The notes beneath the pieces are model-generated. The model did no database searches and had not been told where the DNA came from. It saw nothing but the letters and a program-made list of their open reading frames with translations. From contig CH002044.1 of the NCBI GenBank assembly GCA_000149265.1, positions 1,612,014 through 1,676,013 on the forward strand: a stretch of 64,000 nt of DNA, written 5' to 3'. Below are positions 10,801 through 22,800 of the stretch, in pieces. The position numbers and the translations under genes were made by a program. How positions within the stretch are numbered: position 1 is the stretch's first letter; the number at the start of each line of letters is the position of its first letter. The stretch is from Ciona savignyi. Its lineage: Eukaryota > Chordata > Ascidiacea > Phlebobranchia > Cionidae.

Positions 10801-13507
10801 AGCTTTTGGAAAGGTTGCTGTAAAAGTTGCATATTGTTCTGCACGCCTTCTACTTAATGAATTTAGATTAACATATGCTTATATAGGACACGGTCGTAAA
10901 ACTTAAATTATCGCATTGTGTTCAGATTTTAAGCAGTTGTGATATAATTCAAACCTAAATCTACAGTCGTAATTTACACATTAAGACGTTTGTCGGTACA
11001 TTTCGTTTCCATTACAAGCCTAGGAGTTGATTGCCAAATCAGGCATGATATGTTTTTTCTATTTCCAATACAATATTTCGACAGTTAATTACATATGTGG
11101 TTTTGTGTGCTAAAATATAAATGTCGGGTTTTACACATTGCAGATGTAATCGGAAGATACGTTTCTTGTAGAAAAACTTAAAAAAGGCTTTCAGGTGTTC
11201 ATTCTTTTCTTGTGGTGTATCTCAATAACAAGGTGTGTTTAGACATGTCTGTTATAGGCTTCAGAGGTTTAGAGAAAATCTGATTTTTAATAAACGCTTT
11301 CGATTTGTTTACGTAGCTGTCTTTGAATGAATGTTCTGCGTCACCATTAACCCTTTGATGACAAGACAACTGGCGTTTATCGTTCAGCATTTATGAAATA
11401 ATATTGAAAAGAAAACAAAATTCTTACTTTTGGACGCCCTAGTTTAGTTTATTAAATTAAATTATCTTTAAAATTTAAAATCGATATCTACAAGATTTTT
11501 TTTAAAACATGTAGGTTATCCTTATTTAAGCAACGTAGTAAATGCAGTTAGGGAAGTCTAAAACAAAGCAAAACAGTTAGATTTATGTTTTTGTTTTTTT
11601 TAGACGTTTCGGAATATCACTCAATGAGTGAAAAAAATAGTCAAATTTTACGTGTCTGTAGTACTACCAGTACAATTTTGTCATTATGCTGATTTCTTAG
11701 TTTCTCAGCTTTTGGTGTATGAATTGCCCAGAACAGTATATGTACGGTCTGGTCTCATTTTGTGAAATCGTTTTGCGTTATTTTATTAAGTTAGTCAAGA
11801 AATGTTTAAAAAATAAAACATGGCTGTAGCAAGTCACCAATTTTGGAGTTATTGGCCTTTCATGGCCGCCCATACTAATGTAATGTAAGTCATCATTTTT
11901 TACCATTAGTGCCGCCCGTAGGTCTATTCATGAAAGAGAGATACTTAGAACTGCGAAAATTTATTTCACACTGGTCATTTGGGTGCATGTCCTCATATTT
12001 TTGCACATTTGGAAAACGGACGATTAAAATCTTACGTCATAATAAATTGTTGCGTTTGTAGAGGTGTTGTGCTGACTTAGCAGTATCCAGTGACTTTTGT
12101 GACACACCCGCCGTATAGTAACAAGTATATTTGTTTCTTGTGTTTATTGCGCAACCCGTAGCGCGTAGCATTGCTGGGAGTGCGTTTCTCCCAACTCCCC
12201 GCTGAGTTAGGACAACGGCAGCTCCAGACAGACAGAGCGCTGGAATCCACACAACGGGAGTTCTATTAAGTCTTTCCTCCCTGTGGGAGTTTGCATATAT
12301 TATTCTTTCAGATCCAGTCAAAAAGACAGAGTTATTATTTAGTTCTGTTAATGCATTATTTTACCGAGAAAGTTTCCATACCGGGACAGCTGTTCGAATT
12401 TTGTTATTTAACCAATACATGACATTAACTGCATAACTGCTTCACTTGCATGTCTCATTTACATCACATTTAGTGAGCGTCTCACGTGTTAAGTGCGAAT
12501 TGTAAAGCCGTTTTCCACGTCCATTAATCGAAAATCCGTTTTGGCGCCAAAATTGCGATTCGCCGCGCATCTGACTCCCTTTTGTGACATCACAGCAGCA
12601 AAGGTAATTGATTGGCGGATTAACTTTCGTCGTTGTGACGTCACAATACGGCCATCCTCCAGTGTCCAGGAAGACTTAACCTAGGCTACAGGAAACTAGT
12701 GATCTCATAATCCCCACAAAACGTACAAGATATAAAACTAGATAATTATGGAGTACATATTTGCGTGATTTCGACAAATAAAAGCAATTTATCGACCCAA
12801 ATCGGGAATATGCCCATTAAACAGTAACTACATTTGTAAATCGTTCGATACCGACATTAAGTTGATATTAAATAGTTATAATTCAATTTAAAAGGAGGCA
12901 TTCCCAATAATGAATAAATCACAAGTATGCGATTTTATATTGCATCAAACACAACGCTAGTTCACTTCTATATCCATACGTTACGTCAAGTTACTCGAAT
13001 TCGTATCAGTAAATGTCTAAACACGAAAAAAAATCTAAATATGGAAAATATTACTTTCGTTTGCATGCTGTTTGCTTTCCTTAAACCACCTTGATTTTTC
13101 TGTATCAATCACCGTCACTGAAGCTTGTTTCGTTCGAGTGTTTATTTGTTTTCGGCAAATCCGCCAAGACTGATTGCCTCTGTATCGAGTTGCAGGTTTA
13201 AACTAATTTGCTGATTCTCGGTTTTCCGCCAATTTATTTCCCAAATTACCTCCGCCCTTACACAATACACCTCTGATGAGGTGTACTTGTTCGACCGAAC
13301 ATGAGATGATGAATAACTCAGATAAGTTACTGAATAATAGCGCCGCACAAAATATCTGGCTAATATAAACTGTATAAGCGCACCAGTCATTTACTGGCGT
13401 AAATGTTTGGGTTTTTAAAGAGGCTCTCTTTGTGTGTTCTTTTTTGACCAATGGACAAAATGGAATGGTTGAATTAACGTGATCGTTTTTAATAAGTTAA
13501 TAAACTT
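7863..13507. other. Gene-poor intergenic stretch
   Basis: I see no gene I can defend. Frames of 60-95 codons occur on both strands but lack family similarity and splice context. Two GC-richer islands stand out from the AT-rich background: 9785-9910, open on both strands, and 12480-12670, carrying an E2F-type palindrome and a CRE. Either could be regulatory or an unrecognised exon. Confidence 0.35.
12480..12670. promoter_or_regulatory. GC-rich island with E2F and CRE palindromes
   Basis: TTTTGGCGCCAAAA at 12539-12552 is a perfect 14-bp palindrome containing the consensus E2F site. GATTGG (inverted CCAAT) at about 12610 and TGACGTCA at 12636-12643 follow within 100 bp, and a gtgacatcac variant lies between. 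This combination is typical of a promoter or enhancer, but no transcript start can be placed. Confidence 0.4.
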
Positions 13508-13657
13508 TCATCGAAATTTAATTAAAACAAGCTGCGATTCGAAAAAGTCTTCTTTGCATTTGGTAATTCTTCCATCACTATGCCGATTGTCTCTCATGAT
13601 TGTCTCCCGCGGTTTCCATGCTTTGGCCTCTGGATTAAGGTCAAGCGCGTCGTCCAT
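13508..13657 (-). CDS. Possible small ORF with a PAM2-like motif
   Basis: ATG 13657 opens a 49-codon frame, which is also open further upstream to 13798. Residues 6-16 read DLNPEAKAWKP, close to the PAM2 consensus (L-N-P-x-A-x-x-F/W-x-P) that binds the MLLE domain of poly(A)-binding protein. The rest (RETIMRDNRH..., KCKEDFFESQ) is hydrophilic. A TGACGTCA palindrome lies 13 bp upstream of the ATG. I found no downstream exons, so this could be a first exon, a microprotein or chance. Confidence 0.3.
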   Translation of the reverse strand: MDDALDLNPEAKAWKPRETIMRDNRHSDGRITKCKEDFFESQLVLIKFR

Positions 13658-13679
13658 TGTCTCGCAATGTGACGTCATA

Positions 13680-16600
13680 AGCAGGACGTTTGTTGCAGTG
13701 CTCACTGTGCGGTGTATGACGCGTGGAACGGCGCTGAGATTTAAAAAGTTATTTTTTTGCGTTTTTTTAAAGTTAGGTGGTTGTTTTATACACCACAAAT
13801 AGTAACTTTAAACAGTTATTGTTGCCAACTGATAACAGATTAGATTACTTAATTTAGGATTAGAGTTCAGTAAGCGTGCATATAATGTAAAGAAGTGGCC
13901 TTTGAATCTTAGATAAAAAATAATTTTAAAGGTGGTATAAACAGACATAAACATGTTTTTAAATATGTATAACATTGTCAGACAGCAATGAATGCATCAT
14001 ATTGTTTCACGTCATATCGATTGCCATGTCAGGACAAGGTCACTGTAGCCCTATCTTGGTTGTTATACCTCAATAGAAAATCTCGATTTAATGAAATTAA
14101 TTTATATTGATCAGCAAACAATTTTATCTATTTGGTAAAATAATATTTTAAAGATTTTCTGTTCATATAATTTTATAATATGACAATATTACTTGTAAAA
14201 GTAGGAAGTTGTACAGGCTTGCGTCATTTTGTACTGATACATGCCGAGGCACGTTTGACTGCTTGATAATCCAGATCTTACAGTTGTCCATTACACGGGA
14301 AAATTTATTTTAAATTGATTTGCACACTCAGCTTTGTTACTTTTGTGGTGTGTATGTATTTAAAAAAAATATAATTTATATATAGTTAGCGTTTTAAAGC
14401 CGACAAAATCTATTTCGAATTTACTTTTTTCGTCGCCTTTACCGGCTTGTCACATGTTGACGGAATGCTTTGACAGTTTTTTATTGGTTTCCGTAGCAAA
14501 AATAACTTTTGGGTATAGTGTTGAGGGTAATTAATGTTTATAGGTGTACTTATGTCATGTATTAATCAACGGGAGAAAATGTTGAAATTCACAAGTTGTT
14601 TAGTGAAACGAGACATGAATTGCTACGGGGATTACCTGCGTACACATCGGGACTGAGTCACGGGCTCGGCCGGAATTCGAGAGCTCGATTCCCGCCAACG
14701 CTCGCTGAATCTCGAGCACCGGGATTAGTTGAAGACCACTTTGTGTTGTTGCAGTTAATCCCTGTTGGTGCAGCGCCTTTGTGAGTCAACGAGCGCTCCA
14801 CATTGCGTTCCATTAGTGATATCGTTGTCTGGTTATTGTCAAACGGCCACTGGGACACTCTGACAACATTTAGATTCATCTTAGGAGAATATACTACTGG
14901 GCTTCAGAAAATATCCAGGCATTTGCGATAAGATTGATGGAAATTGAGCGCCAACGCTGCAGGAAGCCGACAGACAGAATTCGGTGTTATTTTTCTCCCT
15001 TTGACCAGACATATGATCGATATTAAATATAAAATGTCTTGACTAGTATACTCCTTTTTATAATCGCGCTATAATATTCGATAACGACGATGAGTAATGT
15101 CAGATAACTACAGGGAGTCTTTAAAGGAAAAACATCGTTTCTGACCTAATTTGGAGGCCGAGGGTTCAGCGACTACTTTTTATCGTCCGTAGACATAGAA
15201 CAGATATTATTTCGAAAAGATAGATATGACTGCGTACTGTGTACAGATCTACAGGAATGCCACTATTACTTTGACGTTTGATATTTTTTGTAATATTTTC
15301 AATACTGGTGTTTATGCAGTTTATTTGTTTCGTTGTTTGCGAGGCCGCCTTGAAATTGTACATGTATTTGAACAGCTCTATTTGTGTTTGATTTTAAATT
15401 TACGTTTTGTGCCCGGTCCACGAAAGCTGTTACTCGATTTAAAGTTTAAAATTTGTCGTCCCCCAAAATCTTGAAATGTTGTCAGCTCAGCAGAGAAATA
15501 GTGCTTGGAGTTTTATGAACTGTAATAATAAAAGTGTGTATGGTAAATTGTAATAATTAAAACCAACGGATGAAATTTTAATAACTTTTTATTATAATCA
15601 CGGTTCGAAAAGTGCGTACTCGCCGTCGTTTCCGTTCAAATTTAACCGGGCTTAACAAAACAAAAGCAAAAAACAAAAAATTGCTAAGCCATATATGTCA
15701 ATAATACAAAAATGTTTATTAAAATCCAAAAAAAATCCCTTTTAAAAATACATATTTACTTCTATAGTCTGAAAAAGTAGAAATATAATCCGAAAAACTT
15801 AGTAAGGAAAAAGGAAAGTGTCAACTAATAGGAAGTCGTGCTTGTTTAAATTCAACGCTTGGTTAAAAAATGCTATACAGTTAAGGCAAAAGTGAATTTC
15901 CTTCATTTTATTACCCAGTTTCCCTCCTTCCCCCTTTTCCTTCTGGTTCCCAGCCTGTCTTTCGTTCCGCTGTCATGTGAAATTAGCTGGACAATGAAGC
16001 AGACGACAGTTTGATCGATGACCTCTGTATCAAAGTGCTGGTCATTAGTGCCAAAAACTGTTCGACCAAATCCGATGACCGCAGAAGAGGTAACAGTAAA
16101 TATATCTCAAAACTCTCATTGTTTATGCGCTCCAGCCGATTTGCGGCAAACGGTCAAAAATAGTAGTAATTACTCAGAATATACTTTAAGAAAATTAACA
16201 GCTTTTTTGTGTCTAGTTTTTTTTTTTATAAAAATAGACTATGTTTATCGGAAGAACTTCCTTCGACATTTGTAATAAAAGCTCTAATTAGACTTCCATA
16301 TTGTATACAAAAAGCTGTAAAACTACCGCAAAGTACAGAATGTTTTAAATATAAGTTGAAAAGTATATAAATGAAAAAAACTGTAAAAGAAGCAAATGGT
16401 AATAAAGTAGGAGAGAATGAATGCTGCTGGATTCGGTAAAGGTAAAGGCGTTAACGTTGGGAACTTAGAAATGGCTTCAGCGAAGGTGATGTTAGTGTTC
16501 GTGTTTCAGATTTTTACTTTGTTCTCCGTTTTAAATCGAGTCAGTACAATTCGCGATAATCCTTAAAGAACAGAAGATTATACTCGTTATTATTTCCTTG

Positions 16601-19600
16601 AAACTCATCTTGATTAATTGCATTGAGTTCAGGGCGTGGTTGATCAGGAATGGTGGAAAAAAAGAATAGGGTAAATACACCATATTTGCTTATATTTTCC
16701 TTTAAACTATTTGTGTTTTATTCTCTTCGTGCGATTTTTACACAAGTTTATAAATAGAAACGGATAGTGATTATTTTTCCCGCAGACAAATTTCCGCTCG
16801 AACCGATGTGAGAGGAAGCCCAGTCTAAATCCCTTAATCCACCCAAGCCACTTTATAACTGTGAATCAGCGCGTTTGTGAGCGCCGCTCGCTATGACGTC
16901 ATAATCGAATCGCGACACCATCGACAGCAGTCGAATGTAGGGGTCTCGGGTGTAAGACGGATCACCTTAAAACGGGGTCGCGATGAAAAGGGTTAGGGGT
17001 AAGAAAGGTTACAACTATTGTGAATCGACAATGCGGATTGTTGCAAAGACAAGCAGCTCGTTTTGAAAGATGCGAATTACGTAATGTTGTTGACGCGGGT
17101 CCTTTTGAACATTGATAACAGCAGAAATGCTTACTTGCTCAGAAGCGTGTTTATGTAGTTGCTTTGAACAGTGAAGAAAGTACCTTATGAAGCCAGACGT
17201 TATGTGTGTTGGTATTAAAAATATATAAAAGCTCGGTCAGACCCATAGCTTCCATGGTAGTTGGGAGTAGTGTCGCATTTCTAAATTCAAACTTTCAACT
17301 AATGTGAGAATTGGTATGTAATTGAGGAGAGACATATTAGCAATATTCATTTGAATATAGCTGGTGCAAATATTCTTCATATTTAAAAAGTTCATGTGAA
17401 GTTAGATTTAAGATTATTTCGTCAGTTTAGATTTTAAATCAGTCGATCTACAGTGGTCAACCCATTAGGTCGAGGGGTTAGTGTTTAGTAAATGTTTTCC
17501 CATTCCCTAAGTTTTAAACTCAACGATTTTAGTATTGGTTGTAATCGTTGTATATAATATAAATTTCCATAGTTCTACATTTCTTCATTTTAATATTGCC
17601 CGCCTTCAGTTAACCGCGTAATGTTATGCTTGTTGTATTTTAATTAACTTTGTAGTTACATGAAACTGTTTTGTTGGTTGAACTTGCCCCGTCACTGCTG
17701 CCGTGTTGTATCTGTTTCAAATGCCGCGTGTAATCGGATTCTGTAGTTGTTTGTGATTCTTGTGGGAGTGTGTCAAGATGTTTCTTGAGGGTTTGATCGA
17801 CCCCTGCAAAGAGTTACCTGATTCTTGCTGGAGATTGAAACATTCTGAAAAGTTTCGCTGAGCGCCCGTTAGTCAATTTATAATCTTTAGTACAAAATAA
17901 TAGTTTATTTTTTTGCTTTTTCGTTAACATAACAGGTATATAAATGATTATTAATTATTTTAGAAAAGAAAAAAATGAGAAAACTTTAGTATAGTCATTT
18001 AAAAGTTTATTTAATGTAGGTAAGAATATTGCATGTTGAATTAAACAAATTGAAATCATTTGTTATGTTCACCGTATAATACGAATATGGCGATCTTATG
18101 TTGCTGAAGTAAAAATGACCAGCAGCTAGCAATCTATAAAAAATAATTATCCGTGTTGCAGTTTTAATTTGCTGAATTGTCATTTGGAATAAAACCGCTG
18201 CTGGAATCAGCAAAATCTTGCGAATCGCGCCAAAGCGTTATAAACTTCATTGATATGTTAGGTCGGTGTGAAAAAATTACCAGTCTGTGGATGTTTTGAT
18301 AAATTGTTCCACATAGTAGTGTTTGTTATGTTCGCAATGTCAGTATTCGGTTGGATAATCGCGTACCACGTGACTCCGACTGTCTTTAGTTCAAAAACAT
18401 TTAATTCCCACCGCGGTTGGTAATGTTTGACTTGACTAAGCCTTCCTGCCGCTCGGGTACGTGTGAAGATTAAACGACTTTGAACGTGCAAATTCCCGTG
18501 GCGCGGCTTCGATTTCAAGCCATTGGAATTAGGTTAGAGGCGGCGATTTAGCTCGGCTGGTAGTACCCTGGTATAACGTCGAGGGAGTCTCAAATTTATT
18601 AATGGAATTACATCAGCTACGATAAAAGGCTACTTATCGCCAAGCGGTAATATTTGATGTAATATTTACTAACTTTCCATCTATGCGTCAATATACTCCC
18701 TATTTTAAACCCCACTACTATTTGTTTTTTGTTTCATTTTTGGCAAACCTCGTGATTTTAGCTGAAAAATCTTTAAAAAGATATAATCTAATTAAAAATA
18801 TTAAATCTCACGGGAAGCTACTTATGTATTATATTTCAATAAACACTGTATTGTTTGCGTGAAAATGTAACGTCGCGAAGAAGTAAGCATTTTACCCGAA
18901 TTTTGATATTTTCCCCGGAGGTCTGCACCACGGCCCAGCCGATGTCAGATTGAGAGCGCATTAACAAGGAATTAAGACGGAAGGCGCCTCCACGTATCTC
19001 CATTTTCGATAATCAATGCAGTAGACAATAACCTCTGATCCTTTGCACTGAGAATCGCGTCTTTCAAATCGATCCGCAATTCTAGAACGCCACCCATTGT
19101 TCTCGGTCACGTGACGGTACTGGGTCACTGCTTCGGTCGATTAATCGAGCGATAATGTTGCAAAAACTTGACAACTATTCACAAAGTGAAGTTTAAATCA
19201 CGCTCAGTCACAACTTCACTTAGCGTAATCAATGTCATGGACCGAAACGCATGTAAGAGCAGGCAGAAGTTTAGCCATTTTGAGTAAAATAATAAACCTG
19301 CGATTGACTAATTGCAATATTTAAATCCAGTGTATGGGTGACAGAAATCCAATAGTCTAGTACAATGGTCTAAATTATCCTTCGGTAGTTGTTATGATAC
19401 GCTCTCTGCGAATATTAATTGAAAATCCCTCTGTTTTGAAAATATAAAAACAACAGTCTATTAAAGCGTGTCCGCTTATTTCACATGTCAAAACTAAATT
19501 TGCTGATCAAACCTTGATTCCTTGTAAAGTTCCATTGTGGAAAGTGTGAGTTAGGGAAATGTCAATTATCTAGAGGTGCAAATATGTAAACATGATCAAA

Positions 19601-19745
19601 CCGACATGCTTATCACCTTTGTATTTGAATATGGACGCCCTACGCGTGTCACGGCGTTCTAAACCAGCGGCGAACGTTTGCTTTAAAGCAGTCACCGCGG
19701 GACCTTTAATCTAGCTTATTTTCAGCAGGTAAAAGTTAGCTGTCA
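13680..19745. other. 5' flank of the cadherin gene, no gene seen
   Basis: About 6 kb, mostly AT-rich. GC-richer patches occur at 14595-14890 (with an AP-1-like tgagtca), 16850-16960 (TGACGTCA at 16894-16901), 18370-18560 and 18900-19160 (cacgtg E-box, ccattgttc SOX-like, gataa motifs). These are candidate cis-regulatory modules for the cadherin gene, but single motifs prove little. No exon or RNA gene is supportable. Confidence 0.35.
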
Positions 19746-19752
19746 ATTTTGT

Positions 19753-19760
19753 GTATAAAA
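19753..19760 (+). promoter_or_regulatory. TATA box of the cadherin gene
   Basis: TATAAAAG-type box (gtgtataaaagtg) about 50 bp before the cadherin ATG at 19808. It predicts a start near 19780 and a very short 5' UTR. Confidence 0.6.
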
Positions 19761-19807
19761 GTGTTGGTTGTGTTCTTCAAGAATCCTGTACGACCTGACA
19801 AGCTAAG

Positions 19808-22800
19808 ATGAAAACACTTGTTTGGCTTACATTGCTTTCGTCGATTGCAAATGCGATCACTACAATACCAGTCGATGTACCGAAGGACGCAATGCCTGGA
19901 ACTGTGATAGCGAAACTACCGGTTTCGTTTACGAATTTAAAGTTCGTTCAAAAGGAAGATCGAGTGTTGTTAAAGATCGCCAAAGAAGCGGATGGATATG
20001 TTTTAAAGCTAAAAGCCCCTGCGTCGAAGCTTCGCACAAACACAGTGCTGTTGAAATATCGCCTTTCTGGCGCATACGAAAACAAGATGATCAAATTGAA
20101 GTTTAATTTAAAGATGCTGTCACAGAAACACAACAATATTTATCGAGTTGATGGACTTTATAAAAGAATTGTCGCATTACGATCTGGCTCTAAAAAGTCA
20201 AAAGTGCTGAGTCGGCAAAAACGTTGGGAATTCAATTCATATTCAGTGTCGGAGAATAGAGAAGACCAGTTGATTGCAAGGGTAAGGAGAAAGCTATAAT
20301 TTTTAATCCATAAGTTTCTTTCCTTTGTAATTAACATAGTCTGGTTCTACCAAACTTATGCTCGCAAGTCGGCGGACAGTAGGTTTTTTTCTTATATACT
20401 GACTCCGTATACGTTTAGTATAAAAATCAATTCCCTATTCGCCTGCTTGCGAGAGTGGAATTAAACTGTGGGATTAGCACCGGAACCTTACGAGTTATTA
20501 CCCCGCCTAAGGAATCGGGAATACTCGTGTGTGCATTTATTGACATTTTAAATAGGAGCAATTTGCCCTTTAAGCAGTTGTGCTAACTTCACATTTCCCC
20601 ATTTCAGCTACGGTCCTCATACGACAATTACACCGGTACAGTAATCTACAGTATATCAGGTCGAGGCGCCGATTCCTTGTTCCAAATCGAACCTCTCAGC
20701 GGACACCTGTTCCTTAAGCAGAAACTCGATCGGGAAATGCAGAGCTCTTACAAATTGAACGTAAGTTGATTTCACTTTTTAAAAGAAGTTATAAGAGTGG
20801 TGGGGAAATAACACGCCCAATTGCCAGATTGCCTCGTATCCACTGTCGGGTTGGGTTACCGGACTTAGTGTGTTAAATCTGATAAAATAGTATTTCTGTA
20901 TAGCTCACTAACCATATATGCCTTAAAATTTTTTTTTTATATTTTGTTTTAAATTTGAAAGGAACGCTGTAATGTAACTGTTTAATGCTTAATTGCATTG
21001 GATTAATTTGCCTATTCAGTGGAATAGCTTTTTTTCCGGCCGTAAAAAGCAATCCAATTACATCCATGATCCCGGCGTTTCTGGTTAACTTGTCATTGTC
21101 CCAGTTTAGTTTTTAAGTACTGGGAACGAACTTTCTGATTGGATTTCGCTATAATCAATTTACGCATTTTTAGTTTATGAGTAGCAATCTATATTTTGAA
21201 CTAAGACTGGACTGTTATGAACACTGATAAAAATTATATTAGCTCCTCACTCTTGGAAAGTATGGTCCACGATTGATTAGCGGTCTGCTCATGTATATAT
21301 CCTTGCGTTCACTCCAGCGTGGGATATTGGGTTTTCCGAAATTAATTTCCAATTTCACGTAGTGAGCATTCGACGTGCACAGCAGGCGACTGAGAGCCAA
21401 TATAACCAGGTTTAACGCTGTGTGTATTTTACTCTCGGGTATTCTGGGTATTATTTTACTCTTGGGCATTTTGCAAGTGCATTTTCCCAGTGTTCAGCAT
21501 CGACCTCGAATGTCATAACCATCGGTAATTACACTGGACTTGATTCCAAATGCAATTTTGACAGGATTTGTCTCGCAATAATCGATATTACCAGATCTGT
21601 TTAATCTTAAGCCGTCCATACTTTGTACTTGACACATCTGCGTGGCGATAAACTCGACTTAACCTCATCAAAGTATTAAAACGACACTAATCCGGGATTT
21701 ATAGCACGTCTTTACCCCTGCCTATCGCAAAAATCTGCTCGGCATTGGTATACACGTCGTAATTAAAATGTAATGCTCAAAATTAAAAAGTAGTATATTG
21801 AAAGTTTTGTCAGACTGGGCGTTTTATTCGTTATTGGTGGCATGTTTTAATATGTCGATTGTCGACCCACTGGAAACTAACACAACAAATTTGTGTTCAC
21901 CGTAGAAATGACCATCGTTGGTTCAAATAAATTGTTTCATTAATTATCGTACCCATTAGTTAGGTTAGCTAAAGACACTTTTCTACAATTTCTTTATGGA
22001 GAAATGTGTTTAAAACTTTTTAGATAATGGTAACAATCCGTAAATCAGCATTCTGTTTAGGTTGACACTTGTAGGCATATCGGCGGATGTCGGGCAAAAA
22101 AATACAAAGACCTTATCCGACCCAACAGTATTTCTAAACATACAATTTTTTACCTCCGCTAGGTGTCAGCACACGACGGCAACGGGGTCCCACTCGAACC
22201 AGCGAGTGAAATTACGATCGACGTGTTGGATGAAAACGACAACCCTCCAGAATTTGCACCCGGCCCGCATCATGCCCGGGTCAAGGAAAGATCGCCCAGC
22301 GGTAAGGAGGCACACATTTAATATTCCTTTTACGTCAGTGTGTAAAATTTCACGCATCTCCCCTTCAAATAGTTTATCACCGGATGCACACTGCCAAAAC
22401 ATGACACTGGACTGTACACATAGGTTTAAACCACTGCGCCAAATATGTTTGTATAGTATTTGCTTTTGCTTATATTTAAACATGGCCAGTATTTGCGTTG
22501 ATAGTAACACCCCTTGACGATTTGATTCAATAACAGGTAATAAAGTGCATGTTTAGAAGGATACATAAAATTTTAAATTCTAACCGGGACGTGAAATAGA
22601 CAATTTCAAAACAAGATGTTTAAGTGTTATAATTATTATTAATAAAACGACATAGTAAACGACATAGTAAACGACACAATTTATTTCATGTGACGTCATT
22701 TTTACAGGTACCAAGGTCGCTGACGTCATAGCACGTGACGCGGACGACCCGCAGCAGCCATACGGTCAGATTCGCTACTCCTTGCTCCCGTCACCAGGTG

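Noticed and set aside
12037..12321. 94-codon minus frame
   Set aside because: No recognisable domain, no flanking splice sites of the right type, and amino-acid composition like random AT-rich DNA.
13479..13802. 107-codon plus frame
   Set aside because: Overlaps the minus-strand PAM2-like frame; the composition is not convincing and there is no motif.
18538..18650. tRNA gene candidate (tagctcggctgg)
   Set aside because: An A-box-like word only; no B-box or cloverleaf can be drawn.
22062..22517. 151-codon plus frame over cadherin exon 3
   Set aside because: The cadherin frame in 22163-22301 (DENDNPPEF) is in a different phase; the long frame is a shadow continuing into intron.
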